A stretch of 64,000 nt of DNA. Source: Sipunculus nudus. Lineage: Eukaryota; Annelida; Sipuncula; Golfingiida; Sipunculidae. This document shows, piece after piece, positions 36,801 to 51,800 of this stretch. Both the position numbers and the translations under genes were made by a program. Position 1 is the first letter of the stretch. Every line of letters begins with the position of its first letter. Under the pieces are notes generated by a model. That model saw nothing but the letters and a program-made list of their open reading frames with translations. It searched no databases and was not told the DNA's origin. The stretch covers positions 55,877,250-55,941,249 of the forward strand of contig CM049318.1 of the NCBI GenBank assembly GCA_026874595.1, read 5' to 3'.

Positions 36801-39800
36801 GCAGAGATCACCATGCTTCTTTGCATGGATATTGGCCATTAAGTGTTTTTATTAGTTTCTGCAGACTGGTATTTTGTATCCGCCATAACGAAGTTTTGGG
36901 GATACTATGTTTTTGATGGGGTTCCGCCGCCATCTCCACTGCCGCCGCAGCGTTCGTTTCTGGAGAACTCCTCTGAGACTATTGGACTGATTTTTACACT
37001 TACACCAATTATCAGGTCACATGTGAACTGGTGCCTAACCAATTTGCGTTGACCTCTGACCTTTCCTCTCTGCCTAGCATCCATTTGCGCATCTGTTTCC
37101 ACACATAAACCCTTATATCTCGGGAACCGTTTGACTGATCAGGAAATTTTTTTTATACAAATGTAGCCCTTGGATAGCTTTGTATTATACTCAACAATAG
37201 TGGCGCCACCTGCAACCATTTTTGCACAGGGTCTGTCTGTTTGTCTGCCATAGGTTAAAATCACTCATATTGCTGTAGTTGTTTGACATAACTGCCTAAA
37301 ATTTTGCAGGTTTATACATCCTGGACAGCTTTCTTGATTTTTGACAGGTGACATCACCTACATTCTAGTTTACGCTGCAGACATCCAAGCTCATATCTCT
37401 GGAACTATTTGACCGATTGGGCCAAAGTTGTGCATGTGTTTAGATCTCACATAGGTCTTTATCATACACAAAACTGGAGGGGCCACCTGCAACCATTTTT
37501 GCACAGCGTCTGTCTGTTTGTCTGCCATAGGCTAAAATCACTCATATTGCTGTAGTTGTTTGACATAACTGCCTAAAATTTTGCAGGTTTATACATCCTG
37601 GACAGCTTTCTTGATTTTTGACAGGTGACGTCACCTACATTCTAGTTTACGCTGCAGACATCCAAGCTCATATCTCTGGAACTATTTGACCGATTGGGCC
37701 AAAGTTGTGCATGTGTTTAGATCTCACATAGGTCTTTATCATACACAAAACTGGAGGGGCCACCTGCAACTATTTTTGCACAGCCTCCGTCTGTTTGTCT
37801 GCCGTGGGATTATATCACTCATATCTCGGCAGTGGTTTGACATATCTGCCTAAAATTTTGCAGTTTTATACATCCTGGACAGCTTTCTTGATTTTATGAC
37901 AGGTAGCACCACTTACATTCTTGTTTACGCTGCAGACATCCAAGCTCATATCTCGGGAACCGTTTGCCTGATTGGGCCAAAATTTTGCATGTGTATGGAT
38001 CTCACATAAGTATTTATCATACACAAAACTGGAGGGGCCACCTGCAACCATTTTTGCACAGCGTCTGTCTGTTTGTCTGCCGTGGGCTAAAATCACTCAT
38101 ATACATGTAGTGGTTTGACTTTTCTGCCTAAAATTTCGCATATGTATACAGCTTGGACAGCTTTCTGGATTTGTGGTAGGTGGCACACTCTACATACACA
38201 TTTAGGCTGCAGACATCCATGCTAATATGCAACACACCTCACTCTATTTCCCCTTGCCACTCAATCCATGCTTCACTTCACCCATCCCACTCTGATTTTG
38301 GTGGATACACGTAGTTGCTTGGTGACTACCCGTATTCTAGTTTTATAGTTTATGCCTTTTTTTCTCTATTTTTGAGATATATAAATACAGACACAATCTT
38401 GGCCTGTTGGTTAATCAGTTTGATGCTTTAGTTGAATGGGTATATACTACCATTCTGATGATAAAATTTCCTTTTGTGAATCTCTTCCCAGTCATCTGAG
38501 CTTCATGACCCATGGGTCACTTGTCTCTCCCAGTAGCAAAAACTATCATGGCTAAGGTAGAAAATGTGGAAATTATAATTTGCCCATAAGTTTAATTCAT
38601 GTAAAGCTGATATAATTCCATCTTTGGATTTTGAAAATTGATCAATATTTAGCAAAGTTAGATATATATCTGGTAGCATTGATGCACACAAGCTTGCTTG
38701 CTTCTTCCCCAGGTCACTGGCTATACCAGGCAGATAAACATCTAGTATGGCTATCAAGCTGTCAGAGCTTAATTGCTCTGTGGACACTGAGGGCTATGCA
38801 AAACCTGGTGTGGGTTGCTTACAAGGCATGTTTTCCTCATGTCTCAAGTTTGTGCGAATGGTTCCAGTTCGGTGATTTTTGGCAGAGTTACAGGAAGTTG
38901 AACCTCGTCATCTGTCAAAAAAAGCATACTAAAATATTAATCTCCGAAACTGCTGGAGCTATCATCAATAAAATTTTATGCCAATGTTGGTCACATGAGT
39001 TATATCTGAAATTGAGGTATTGGTGGCACCACCTGCAACGGCCTTTTTTGTACATGGGTCATCAGTGCCTGTATCTTAGTGAGGGCTACAAAGAACTTCT
39101 TCTCTGAAACCATATTGCCACATTGTTTAATATCGCACAGAAATGATCCTAGGGTAGTGCTTTCTGATGTTTGTTCAAATGGTGTCTGTTTAGTGACTTT
39201 TGGCTGAGTTATGGGAAGCTGAATTTAGTCATATGCCATAACAGCCCATTTTTAGCTCAGTGGCTACAAAGATCTTCTTCTCAAAAACCACTGGGCCAAA
39301 TTATTAAATCTCACACATTAATTATCCTCAGATGTCCATAATTCAAGTTTGTTAAAATGGTTTTGGTTCAGTGCTTTTTGACTGAGTTACTGGAAGCTGA
39401 ATTTAGCGAGTATGCTGCCTCTTCCTATATGAGCGATAAACCTGCAAAACGATTTTCGACTGACGCCACTGAAGCCGATTTGTTTAATATTTTACAAGAA
39501 TAATCCCCACAATAATTCTTATAATTATTGTCTTTAATGGTTCCACATGAATGATTTTTGGATGAATTATGGAGATTGAGTCATTTTACCATATATGTAA
39601 GCTGTGTGAAGCAGTTACATCTAGCCTGGCACCAGTAGATTAACATCTATGACATCATGCCACTAGATTTCAGGTTAAATAGCTTGGCAAACTGCCAACT
39701 ATTTCAGATTTTGCAACATGCCAAAGGTAAGCCTGGTGGATCTATTTATAGCTTTGGCAACTGCATTAGATTAGTCAACAGGTCATGAGTTCACTCAGTG

Positions 39801-42800
39801 CAGCCAGGTTTAGGTTAAGAGTTCACTCAGTGCAGTAGCTGGATTCTATGCCCACTGCATTAGATTTGGCACCAAAGTTCAGCCTGGATATATTTATAGC
39901 TTTGGCAGACTGCCAACTGTGTCAGATAATGCAACAGGTCAAGAGTTCACTCAGTACAGCCAGGTACAGGTCAAAAATTTACTCAGTCTAGCCAGGTGCA
40001 GGTCAAGAGTTCACTCAGTGCAGTAGCTTGAGCCAGTCATTTGTCACAGTTCACTCGGGGCAACTGTCTTTCTCACAAGCCTAGTCAGCCAAGTGCATCA
40101 AACTCGGGAAGTTTGATGTATTTGCCTGATATTTTGACCTGTCTATGTGTCTTTGATGGCTGTCTCGTTCACAAGACAGGTGTCACCACCTACAATGACT
40201 TTTGCACAGTGTATGTGCCGGCTTATTTCTCCAGAGGAATTATCAGCCTGAAATTAGGCATATGTAGACATCTCTGATACCTTTGTCATATCCAAGACAT
40301 GTGGGCCTATATGAAAAGTAATAGCCCAGCATTAAAGAATTATACCTGGTGTATAAACCCTTGCACAGGTTTGCATTAGGCCTGAAGGCCTTGTTAAAAA
40401 ATCAGGAAATATATTTACTCACTTAACATAAGAAATGCTGAAGCTGTAGACTTTTTTTAGGGATATAATTTTATTTAATCAAGATTCAATTTTTTTCCCA
40501 AAATTAAATCTGAATTTTGCATTTTTTTAAGTTATTAGAATAAAATAAAAAAATCAGTACCTTGAATTTTGTCCAATTTTGGCCACGGCATGCTTTTCCC
40601 TGTAAGCACTGTTGATTTAATTTTCACAGCATATATATACATACGGATTAATTCATCAGGCCAACCTGAACAGCCTTCACCTGTGTTTTGTAACCCACTC
40701 CAGGCAGTTTGCCTTAGCTCAGCTTGGCTGGCTTCCCCTCTTGGCCCTCTGCCCTGTACACCCCAGCTCCCCCCCCCCCCCCCCCATCCCCTCCCCCAGA
40801 TGGTGCATAAACTAGATGAATGTTATAATTTTCTGTATTTAATTCATTCTTATTAAAGGCTTTTGCAACATTTTAGATTTTGTTTTGTACCACCAGGGTT
40901 ACAATGATTAAAGTGCACATTTAATTGTGTTCACAAAGTGGTTTATTGCTATGAAAATGTGGATGTTCATCAGATAAGGAATTCTTTACTTCAGAAGAGT
41001 AAAAACTTCACCATGTGTGAAATTGAATATTACTTCCAGTAATAAATTATAGCTGAGATAGTAATTAGCATAATGATATTGTTTTTCCCTCATTCAGCTA
41101 ACAGTGTGTATACTTCAGTTGAAAAGATAAATTTCACAAATTTGCTTGTTTCTCAAGTTATCTGTCAAAATATCTGTCTTTCAAAATACTAATAAGCCTC
41201 CTATCCACATTGAAATGAGGCTTATAGGGTGGTATAGGTGGTAGATTTGCACATGATTTATTTTTGACCTTGACCTAATTCTCAAGGCCTGACACTCAAC
41301 AGCTCATGTTCCATTATTGTCCAGGAGTGGGAGATTCTTCAAGTGATTGTTCAGTGACTGCAGACATCTTTAATTCTTGTTATTTTTTATTTGTAGGTCA
41401 GAACATCTTTCAAAGGAAGCCAGGAAGAAAGGTTACAAGAGTGGAAGAAGAGATGTGAATCCAATACCATCAGGTTCAGAGTAAATATAGTATTTACATG
41501 TTTTCAGGGCTGTCTGATAGCAGGCTGCACTTACCATGATAAATTCTTGGAAATGTCCAACATCTTAATTTATTCATTTTATTCTGAGGAAACCTGATCT
41601 CTATTTTAAGCAACATATTGCTTGTCATTGATTTTGTATGAGGACTGTTCATGCTTCGTATTTTAATATTTAAAGGGACCCAATCACCAAAAAGCATATA
41701 GAGTTAACAGGAGAAACAGCTTCTTCCCTTTAAAACAAACCAATACCTGCCAAGATATTGCTTGCAGTGGACCGAGGGCGATTACAGGTTTCAACATAAA
41801 CATAGCGTGTGGGGCCATGTGTATCATGCAGCCACAACACGTGTCAACCTTGAGATTTTACTGACTGACATGGCACCAAAAATATAATTCATATTTCCGC
41901 TGGCTGAAGCACCATGTGTTGCAGTTCACAATTGGACCTGAGGGCTTGGGTCCTTGTTATGGTAAACAGACACAGGTGGAATGTGTTTACTAACATGCAG
42001 AGTCATTACAAGGTGTTTAATAGGCATATGTGGGGGTACATAGAATGTGTGCTGGTATGGTTTTGCTTGGAAACCTTTGTATAAGGCAAAACTTAACTCA
42101 TAGTGTGAAAGAATAGGCATAATATTGCTCCTGATTATGCTCTTTAACCAAATGAATTCCTTCCTGGAGATACCCCAAGTGATACATCTGATAGATGGAA
42201 ACTCTGGAAACAGAAATGGTCCAATTTTTGTGCTTTCTCCAATGTAAGAAAGCTGCCTCAGGGTGCAAAGATGGCATACTTCAAACATGTAGCAGGTGAC
42301 CACATACTGTGTGGGCTGAATGCTTTTGAATTTGAGCCAGGTGAGGATGATGATTTGGACACTGTACTAAGTAAACTAGATCAACTATATGTTGGTGAGG
42401 TTAATGAAACACGTGAGAGGTACCTGTTTGGGGAGTGTACCCAGCAAAGCACTGAAACAGTTGACCAGTTTGTAACAAATTTGAGAACTCTTGCTAAAAC
42501 TTGTGGGTTTTGTAAGTCTTGCAAAGACAGCCTAATAAGAGATAGAATAATCCATGGGATCAGATTTGATGGATATAAAAAAACCCAAGAGGAGCTTTTG
42601 AAAATTAGGCATCTATCCCTTAAACAGTGTGTGGACATTTGTAAAGGTGCTGAACAAACCAGGGCCCATATGAAAACCATGATAAAAGCTGAAACTACTG
42701 TTCACAAAATTAGAGAGCAGCCTAAGAGAAGAAGTCAAGAATGCCAGTTCTGTGGCAAAAGACATATTATGGACAAAGAATTATGCCCTGCCTGGGGGAA

Positions 42801-45800
42801 AACTTGTTCTAAATGCCATGGAAAAAATCACTTTGCCATTAAGTGCTTTCAACGCAGTTCTAGCAAACGACAAAAAAAACGGGTACACATGATACAAAGT
42901 GATCACATTGAAAATGACACACCCTCTTCTGACTCTGAGGCTGAGTCAATTCTAAGTGTACACTCTCGTAAGCACCCTCTCAGCAAAACTGTATTTGCCA
43001 ACATGGAAGTGGGGGGCAGACCAGTCAGCTTCCAGGTGGACTCTGGTGCAAGTATTAATGTGATACCAAAGCTCTTGGTGCCTGATGTACCCATACTCCC
43101 GTGCAATACTACACTAGAGATGTGGAATAATAGCAAGGTCAATCCTCTTGGTAAGGCTAGACTTACCATAAGGAACATAAAAAACAAAAGAAAATACAAC
43201 GTAGAATTTGTTGTGGTTCAAGATAGACTGACCCCGCTACTTGGCAAGATGGTCTCAGAAGCGATGGGACTGATATCAATAAATTATGAAAACATCAGCG
43301 CAGTTAGTGACATCACAGCAGATTACAGAGATGTATTCTCTGATGAGTTAGGTACACTACCTGGAGAGGTTTGCCTCACAATTGACAAATCTATCAAACC
43401 TATAGCTATACCCTCCTGGTGGGTCCCTGTCAGCCTGAAAAAGCCTGTCAAATCAAAGCTACTTGAACTCGAGCAACAAGGGGTCATAGCTAAAGTTGAG
43501 ACCCCTACCGACTGGTGTAGTCGCATGGTAACTAGTACAAAAAAATCAGGTGACCTGAGAATCTGTATCGACCCAATGGTCCTCAATACAGCACTACAAA
43601 GAGAGCTACATCCTCTGCCAGTAATGGATGACATTTTGCCAGACATAGTTAAAGCTAAGGTATTCTCTCGTTTCGACCTGAAAAATGGTTACTGGCACTG
43701 CAAATTAGATGAAGAGTCGAGTTTCGTCACCACATTTCAAACGCCACATGGGAGATACCGATGGCTTAGACTCCCTTTTGGACTAGCTGTGTCAAGTGAA
43801 ATATTTCAGAAACGACTGCATACTGCATTGGAAAACCTTCCAGGTGTCATATGTGTGGCTGACGACATCCTTGTGTATGGTGTCAGAACCACTGAAGCAG
43901 ATGCACGACATGACCATGATGAAAAGCTTCACCGCTTGTTGCAGCGGTGTCGTATAAATGGAATTAAACTGAACAGTGCAAAAACAGAGCTGCGTAAATC
44001 AGAAATCACATTCCTTGGGCATGTGATTACAAGGGATGGCTTGAAAGCCGATCCTGACAAGGTCAAGGCCATAAGGGAAATGGCAGCGCCATCAAATATC
44101 ACTGAGGTGCAGCGCCTACTTGGTATGGTAAACTACCTAGCCCGTTTTTTACCACACCTGTCAAATGTACTGAGCCCCATCCGAAAACTGACCAACAAAG
44201 ACACAGACTGGATGTGGGGCCAGGAACAGAGAGACGCCTTTGCTGAAGTAAAAAGGCTTGTGACCAGTGCTCCAGTTCTCGCATACTACGACATGGAGAA
44301 ACCTCTTATCATCCAATGCGACGCAAGCAAGTCAGGCCTTGGAGCAGTGTTGCTGCAAGACAACAGGCCACTGTCTTATGCCAGCAGGGCCCTTACTCAG
44401 GCAGAAATGAAATATGCCCAGATTGAAAAGGAGATGCTGGCAATTGTGTTTTCACTGGGCAGATTTCACCAGTATGTTTTTGGCAGACATGTTGTGATAC
44501 ACACTAACCACAAACCACTCCTGTCAATCACCAGGAAACCCCTGAATATGGCCCCCAAACGACTACAAGGCATGCTAATGAAGGCCCAGCAATATGACAC
44601 CAGCTTAGAATACCGGCCAGGAAAAGAGATGTATATTGCGGACCTTCTGTCCAGGGCACATTTAAATACCACTGAAGGGAGTGAAACATTTGAGCTGATC
44701 AACATGGTGTCATATCTGCCTATTAGAAAGGAGAGGTTGGACAGAATAAAGCAGGCCACTAAAGATGATGAAGTGATGACAATGTTGACAGACACAATTC
44801 TCTCTGGTTGGCCTGAAAGCAAAACTGAAGTGCCAAGTCAGCTGGGCCCCTACTATCATTCAAGAGACGAGTACACAGTGCAGGATGGTCTTATCTTCAA
44901 GGGAGACAGAGTGGTTGTGCCACATAACCTGCGAGGGGAAATGAAACGGGCCCTGCATTCTTCCCATATGGGAGTGGAAGCTTGCTTACGCAGGGCTAGA
45001 GAATGCATCTTCTGGCCCCTTATGAATGCAGAAATCAGAGAGTATATATCAGCATGTGAGACATGTAGTAAGTACTCGATTTCACAACAGAAAGAAACCA
45101 TGATTTCCCATGAGCTGACTGCTCGTCCATGGGAAAAGATAGGGGTTGACCTATTTGATATGAAGGGGCAAAATTACCTAGTGACAGTAGACTACTTCAG
45201 CAACTTTTTTGAAGTCGACTACCTCAAGCACAAAATCGACTTATGTCATCAAAAAGCTCAAGGCACATTTTGCCAGATACGGATCCCCCACAGTTCTGAT
45301 TAGTGACAATGGCCCACAGTTCTGGTGTGGTGAGTTTGACATGTTCATGCAGACCTGGGACATAGAACATAGAACAAGTAGCCCAGGGCATCCACAAGCA
45401 AATGGAATGGCAGAATCGGCTGTCAAAATGGCCAAACGCTTAATTAAGAGAGCACTGGACAGTGGGAATGACCCACATTTGGCTCTCCTTGATCACAGGA
45501 ACACGCCTACACAGGACTCGGGACTAAGCCCCGCACAAAGAATGTTGGGACGCAGAACCCGAACACTATTACACATGAAAGCTGATCTGCTAAAACCAAA
45601 AAGAATTGACGCACATCTAGTCAAACAGAATAAACTCCTCAGAAATACCAGAAGTGAATGGTACTTCAATAGGAAGGCCAGAGATCTGGAGCCATTGCAA
45701 GAAGGTGATAAAGTACGTCTCAAACCAATGGTCCTTGGAAAGAAAACCTGGTACAGTGGTGTTGTGAATAAGAGACTTGATGATCTTTCATACGAGATCG

Positions 45801-48800
45801 AAAGTGAACTAGGCTTACTGCGCCGGATTCGAGCACACATAAGAAAAACTAAGGAACCCCCTAAGCCCTTCAATAACAACACTGCCAGTGTAACAGGAGA
45901 TGTCGGTTTCAGTCACAAATCATCAGACTGTATGTCCAAAAAAACTAAAGGTAATGCTAGGTTTGACGATAAAAGCCAGCCAAGTAGTCATCCCCACAAT
46001 GTCGACACACAAACAGACACTGGCTGGGACAGCCTACAGTTACATGAAAACTCTCAGGTGACTGAGGGTACACAAGAGCCAACCTCAGCAATTTTGACAA
46101 AGCCACCTCTGACTAGTTCAGAACAAGCTAAAGCTAGAATAGCAGTACCAACAGCATCACCTGTAGCGGTGAGACCAAGGAGACAAGTGAAACCACCAAA
46201 ATACTTGGCAGATTTTGTGAAATAATTTTGCTGTGGTCAGGCCAGAATAATGCCATAGTAACAGCAAGGGTTGTCTACCCCAATGACCTGTTACTGACAA
46301 CAGCATATCTATATTATGTGATAAGTACTTGCACTGTTTAAGCATAAATAGACCCAAATGAACACAATTACATTGAGGACAGTATATATTATATTTAATG
46401 TCATAGTCGAGGCATCTGACACTGAGTGCATGAAACAAGTAATTGCAATGTTCACAACTATAGACAGTTTAGTATAAGTAAGATCAACAGTGTTAATTTG
46501 CCAATATTGACATTTCTTCATGAACACATTACAGCTGTAAGGTTTTGTGTGTATCGGTCATTTCTTTCTTTTTCAAAAGGGGAACATGTTTAATGATGGC
46601 TTGTAGATGCTGCCATCTACAGGCATTGAGATGTACTATTTTGGATGCTCCACCAGGGGGCGCCAGTTTCATGTGGATTAAAAGTATGGCTGAATCCTCC
46701 TGCACGTGTTGGAGTTTGACTTGAGTGTAACTCAATCATATGGACTGTATGAGTTTGAAACAGTATCGTGTCTAAGACATTTGGGTGGGTTCACAACTCA
46801 GATTTGACAATACACATGGGTTACTCATAAAGTGGCTACACTTGCAGTGTGGTTGCTTTTGCAGCCACTGATATATCCAGTCATTTTAAGAGAGGATATG
46901 TACGGCTTAAGTCTCAGGTCACATAAATATATTGTACCTTGGAGAAATTTTGTGTCAGTTTGTCACCTCCATGGCTATAGTTTGTACACATCACCCTAAT
47001 TCTGAAGAATCTGCTGATAGTACATTAACTCTACATTTTTGGTTTACAAATTTATAAAAAATTATAAAATTATCTACCTTATTGGATTTCAAGTTGGTGA
47101 TAATTACCAGCCCCAAGAGGCAGGGATTATGATTTTGCAGGTATTGGTTTGTTTGTTTGTGTGGTAGCAAAATTACTGAAAAGAGAGACCAGATTTTGAT
47201 GATATTTTCAGGATAGATCGGCAAGGAATAATTAATTTCTTTAAAAAAATTCCTGGATTAAGATGATTATCCAGATCATCTAGATAACCATCTGAATCCA
47301 GGAATTTTTAAGGGAAGAAGCTGCATTTCTGACAATGCCATATTTGGGTAATGAGTAGGGCTGTGTGATATTATCGATAGATCAGTATATCGTGATAAGG
47401 TGATTCACACATTGCATATCGCAATACAGTTTCCTAATATTAATATTTTTCAATATTTTGTTATCTTGCCTTAAACTGACTTTCAGTCATGATGAGCTGT
47501 AGTGATGGGTCATTGTCCATTGTCCTTCCAGCCAGATGGACGGCCCTCCAATAGTAGGGCACAAATTGTACTGTAAGGGCTAGGATCATGAACCTGTGCA
47601 GTCTTACAGGTCCATGAAAAATCTCCTTGGAAATCTGATATAAGGTCTCCGTTACCCCTTTAACTCCGAGCTTTAGGGCTCAGAAATATCCCCCCCACCA
47701 GAATAATTAAAAATTTGATACAAAATCTCTAGTATCTGAACAACAAATGGATTGATCACCATGATTCTTTGCATAAAAATTGATCATTAACTGAAGACAA
47801 GTGGTGCCATCTGGATTTTTTTGAATTTCTTACCCATTTTTAGCTCAGCTGACTTTCAGTCATGCTGAGCTATAGCGATCACTCTTTGTCCGTCGTCCGT
47901 CTGTCTGTCTGTCAGTCTGTCCGTTAACCTGGCACAAATCGTAACGGCTGGACTTACAATCTTGTAACTTGACATTCTGAGAGGTCGATGAAAAATCTCC
48001 TTGGAAACCAGAAATTAGGTCTCTGGTACCCATATCCTTCAAGGTATTGGGCCCCAAAGTACCCCCCAGAATAGTCACAAATTTCATACAAAAACTTCAA
48101 TATCTCGTTAACTACATCACTGATGGTCATGATTTGTGGCATACATATTGATCATGAGATGTTCCATCAGTTCCAGCAGACTGGTGGCGCCACCTGTATT
48201 TTTCTATTTTTTACGAATTTTTTTCTCTATTTTTGAGACCTTTAAAAATGTGAACATCTGTTAACAGAGCACAAATCGTAAAGACTGGACCTAGAATCTT
48301 CATTTGTTGACACAGTGAGAGACCTATGGAAAGTCTCCATAGAAACCAGAAATTAGGTCTCCGTTACCCAAATCCTTCGAGCTATGGGGACCCAAAGTAC
48401 CCCCCAGAATTGTCAAAAATTTCATAAAAAACTTCAAAATCTCATTAACTACATCACTGATGGTCATAATTTTTGGCATACATATTGATCATTAGATGTT
48501 TCATCAGTTTCTATAGACTGGTGGCGCCACCTATATTTTTTTATATTTTACGAATTGTTTTCTCTATTTTTAGACCTTTAAAAATGTGAACATCTGTTAA
48601 CAGGGCACAAATCCTAAAGACTGGACCTAGAATCTTCATTCTTGACACACAGGGAGAACCATGAAAAGTCTCCATGGAACCCTGAAATTAGGTCTCTGTT
48701 ACCCATATCCTTTGAGCTGAGGGGCTCCCAATTACCCCCAAAAATAATGGAAAATTTGATAAAAAAAAAACTGCAACATCTCAATAACTACAACACTGAT

Positions 48801-51800
48801 GGTCATGATTTTTGGCATACATAATGATCAAGAGGTGTTCCATCAGTTCCTGCAGTCTGGTGGCGCCACCTGTATTTTTTCAAATTTTTATAATTTTTTT
48901 CTCTAAATATGAGACCTTTAAGGATGTAGTTATCTGTCAACAGGGTACAAATCTTAACGACTAAACCTAGAATCTTCATTCTTGACACATGGGGAGACCC
49001 ATGAAAAGTCTCCATGGAAACCAGAAATTAGGTCTCCGTTACCCAAATCCTCTGAGCTATGGGGCCCAAAAGTACCCGCAGAATTGTCAAAAATTTCATA
49101 AAAAAACTTCAAAATCTTATTAACTACATCACTCATGGTCATAATTTTTGGTATACATATTGATCTTTAGATGTTTCATCAGTTTCTGCAGACTGGTGGC
49201 GCCACCTATATTTTTCGATATTTTACGAATTGTTTTCTCTATTTTAAGACCTTTAAAAATGTGAACATCTGTTAACAGGGCACAAATCGTAAAGACTGGA
49301 CCTAGAATCTTCACACAGGGAGATCCATGAAAAGTCTCCATGGAAACCTGAAATTAGGTCTCTGTTACCCATATCCTTTGAGCTGTGGGGCTCCCAATTA
49401 CCCCCCAGAATAATGGAAAATTTGATAAAAAAAAACTGCAACATCTCAATAACTACAACACTCATGGTCATGATTTTTGGCATATATATTGATCAAGAGG
49501 TGTTCCATCAGTTCCTGCAGTCTGGTGGCGCCACGTATATTTGTTCGTTTTTTTTTTTTAATTTTATTCTCTACTTTTGCGACCTTAAAAGATATGAACA
49601 TCTGTTAACAGGGCACAAATTGTATAGACTGGACCTAGAATCTTCATTCTTGACACACAGGGAGATCCGTGAAAAGTCTCCATGGAAAATGAAATTAGGT
49701 CTGTTACCCATATCCTTTAAGCTATAGGACTCTGAAGTATCCCTAAGAATAATGAAAAATGTGATGCAAAAACTGCAGTATCTCAATAACTACAACACTG
49801 ATGGTTATGATTTTTGGCATACATATTGATCATGAGGTGTTCCATCAGTTTTTACAGACTGGGTGCGCCACCTCTATTTTTTCAAATGTTTACAAATTTT
49901 TTTGTCTATTTTTGAGACCTTTAAAGATGTGGTTATCTGTCAACAGGGTACAAATCATAACAACTGGACCTAGAATCTGCATTCTTGTCATGCAAGGAGG
50001 CCCATGAAAAGTGTCTGTGGAAACCTGAAATTAGGTCTCTGTTTCCCCATATCCTTCAAGCTATAGGACTCCGAAGTATCCCTCAGAATAATGAACAATT
50101 TGATACAAAAGCTGAAGTATCTGAACAACTTCTGCAGAGATCACCATGATTCTTTGGATGGATATTGTTTATGGAGTGTTTCATTAGTTTCTGCAGACTG
50201 GTGGTTCCACCTATATTTTATTCAATTTTTCGAACTTTTTTCTCTATTTTTGAGACCTTTAAGAATGCTGTCATCTGTTTACATGGCACAAGTTGTAACA
50301 ACTAATCCAGAGATCACCATGATTCTTTGCATTCATATTGACCATTAAGTCTTTTTATTAGTTTCTGCAGACTGGTGGAGCCACTTGTATTTTTACGCAT
50401 TTTTTCTCTATTTTTGAGATATATAAATACAGACACAGTTTTGGCCTGTTGGTTAATCTGTTTGATGCTTCAGTTGAATGGGTATATACTACCATTCAGA
50501 TGATAAAATTTCCTTTTGCGGATCTCTTCCCAGTCAGCTGAGCGTCATGACCCATGGGTCACTTGTTTTTCTTTTTCTTTTTGAGACCTTTAAAGATGCA
50601 GTCATCTGTTAACAGGGCTTAAATCATAACCACTGGACCTGGAATGTGGTCGTCCTTGAACAGGTCACCACTGGACCTAGAATCTTCTAACTTGACATCC
50701 TGGGAGGTCCATGAAAAGGCTCTTGAAAACTTTAAATCAGGTCTCTGATACTCATATTCTCTGAGCTGTAGGGCTAAGAAACACCCCCTTCGAAATATTA
50801 AAATTTGATACATACGCTCCAATATATGAACAACTAATGCATTGATCACCTTAATTCTTTGCATGCATAATGATCAAGGAGTGTTTCATCATTTCCTGAA
50901 GACTAGTGGTGGCACCTGGATTTTTACAGATAAAGTTTGCGTTTTGTCCTGGTTGATCTGCTTTTGACCGTATGATGGCTCCAGAACATAGAAAAATAAA
51001 TGCACATGTACGGACTTTTTTTTGCAATGCCTGCAGATATTGGCCTAATTTTTGGTGTATGGCAGCAAAATAACCACTTACAGATCGAGTTCCCGTTTTG
51101 TCTTGGTTGCTCCTGAACATAGAAAATTTTACGAACTTTAACAAATATTTCTATTTTTTTTCCAGGGGGCATTCCTGTCATTCCGACACATCTAGTATTT
51201 CAAAGTTTTACGCGTTTTTTTATATTTTTGAGACCTTTAATGATGCGATCATCCATTAACTTGGTGACCACTGGACCTAGAATCTTCTAAGTTGACAATT
51301 TTGTAGGTTCATGAAAAGTCTCCTTGGAAACCTGAAATAAGGTCTCTGTTACCAGTATTCTCAGAGCTATGGGGCATATAAGAACCCCCCCCCCCCCCAG
51401 GATATGAAAATTTGATACCAAAGCAGGGCACAAATTGTAACCACTGGACCTAGAATGTACTTTTTAGCTCAGCTAAAAATATCCTTGAAAACCTTTAAAT
51501 AAGCTCATGGTGATCTATATTCTACAAGCTGTGTTCTGGAAACATCAATTTCACTGTTTGAACCAGTAGCAATTATTCAGTCATGCCTAGTATTACTATT
51601 TTGCCATAAACCATCTGGTAATGTGCTTTATTTGGTACAAATCTTCCTGCCCCTCCCGTAAATTTTAACAACATTTGCAATCATTTTTCATTTTTTGCGT
51701 CAAATTTCTTCTAAATAAGACAACAGTTGTAAACATTAGGCCGTTATCTTGTCAGCTAAGCGTCCTGACCCATGGGTTACTTGTGTACATATTATATTGT

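Larger units (their letters stand above)
42148..46225 (+). mobile_element. Ty3/Gypsy-type retrotransposon remnant in intron 3
   Basis: One gag-pol copy, gag to integrase, lies in the same orientation as the host gene. The first ~40 codons of preserved gag frame (42148-42270) lie upstream of the first ATG and stop at the TTAA of the neighbouring MITE, so the element's 5' end and 5' LTR are missing. Pol is split by a frameshift at about 45209-45303. A purine tract (AAAAGGGG, 46575-46582) after the coding part could be the polypurine tract before a 3' LTR, but no LTR pair is present to prove it. Confidence 0.88.

Noticed and set aside
38631-39107. 158-residue plus-strand ORF
   Set aside because: It lies across a diverged tandem repeat, has no domain and shows no protein-like composition.
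41474-41480. Donor CAG|GTTCAG at 41473/41474 for exon 3
   Set aside because: It would leave one base of a codon and break the frame with exon 4; AGA|GTAAAT after 41480 gives the correct phase.
42271-46225. Gypsy gag-pol as a domesticated host gene
   Set aside because: It has a frameshift in integrase, an Asn at an RNase H catalytic position and sits within another gene's intron; it looks like a decayed insertion.
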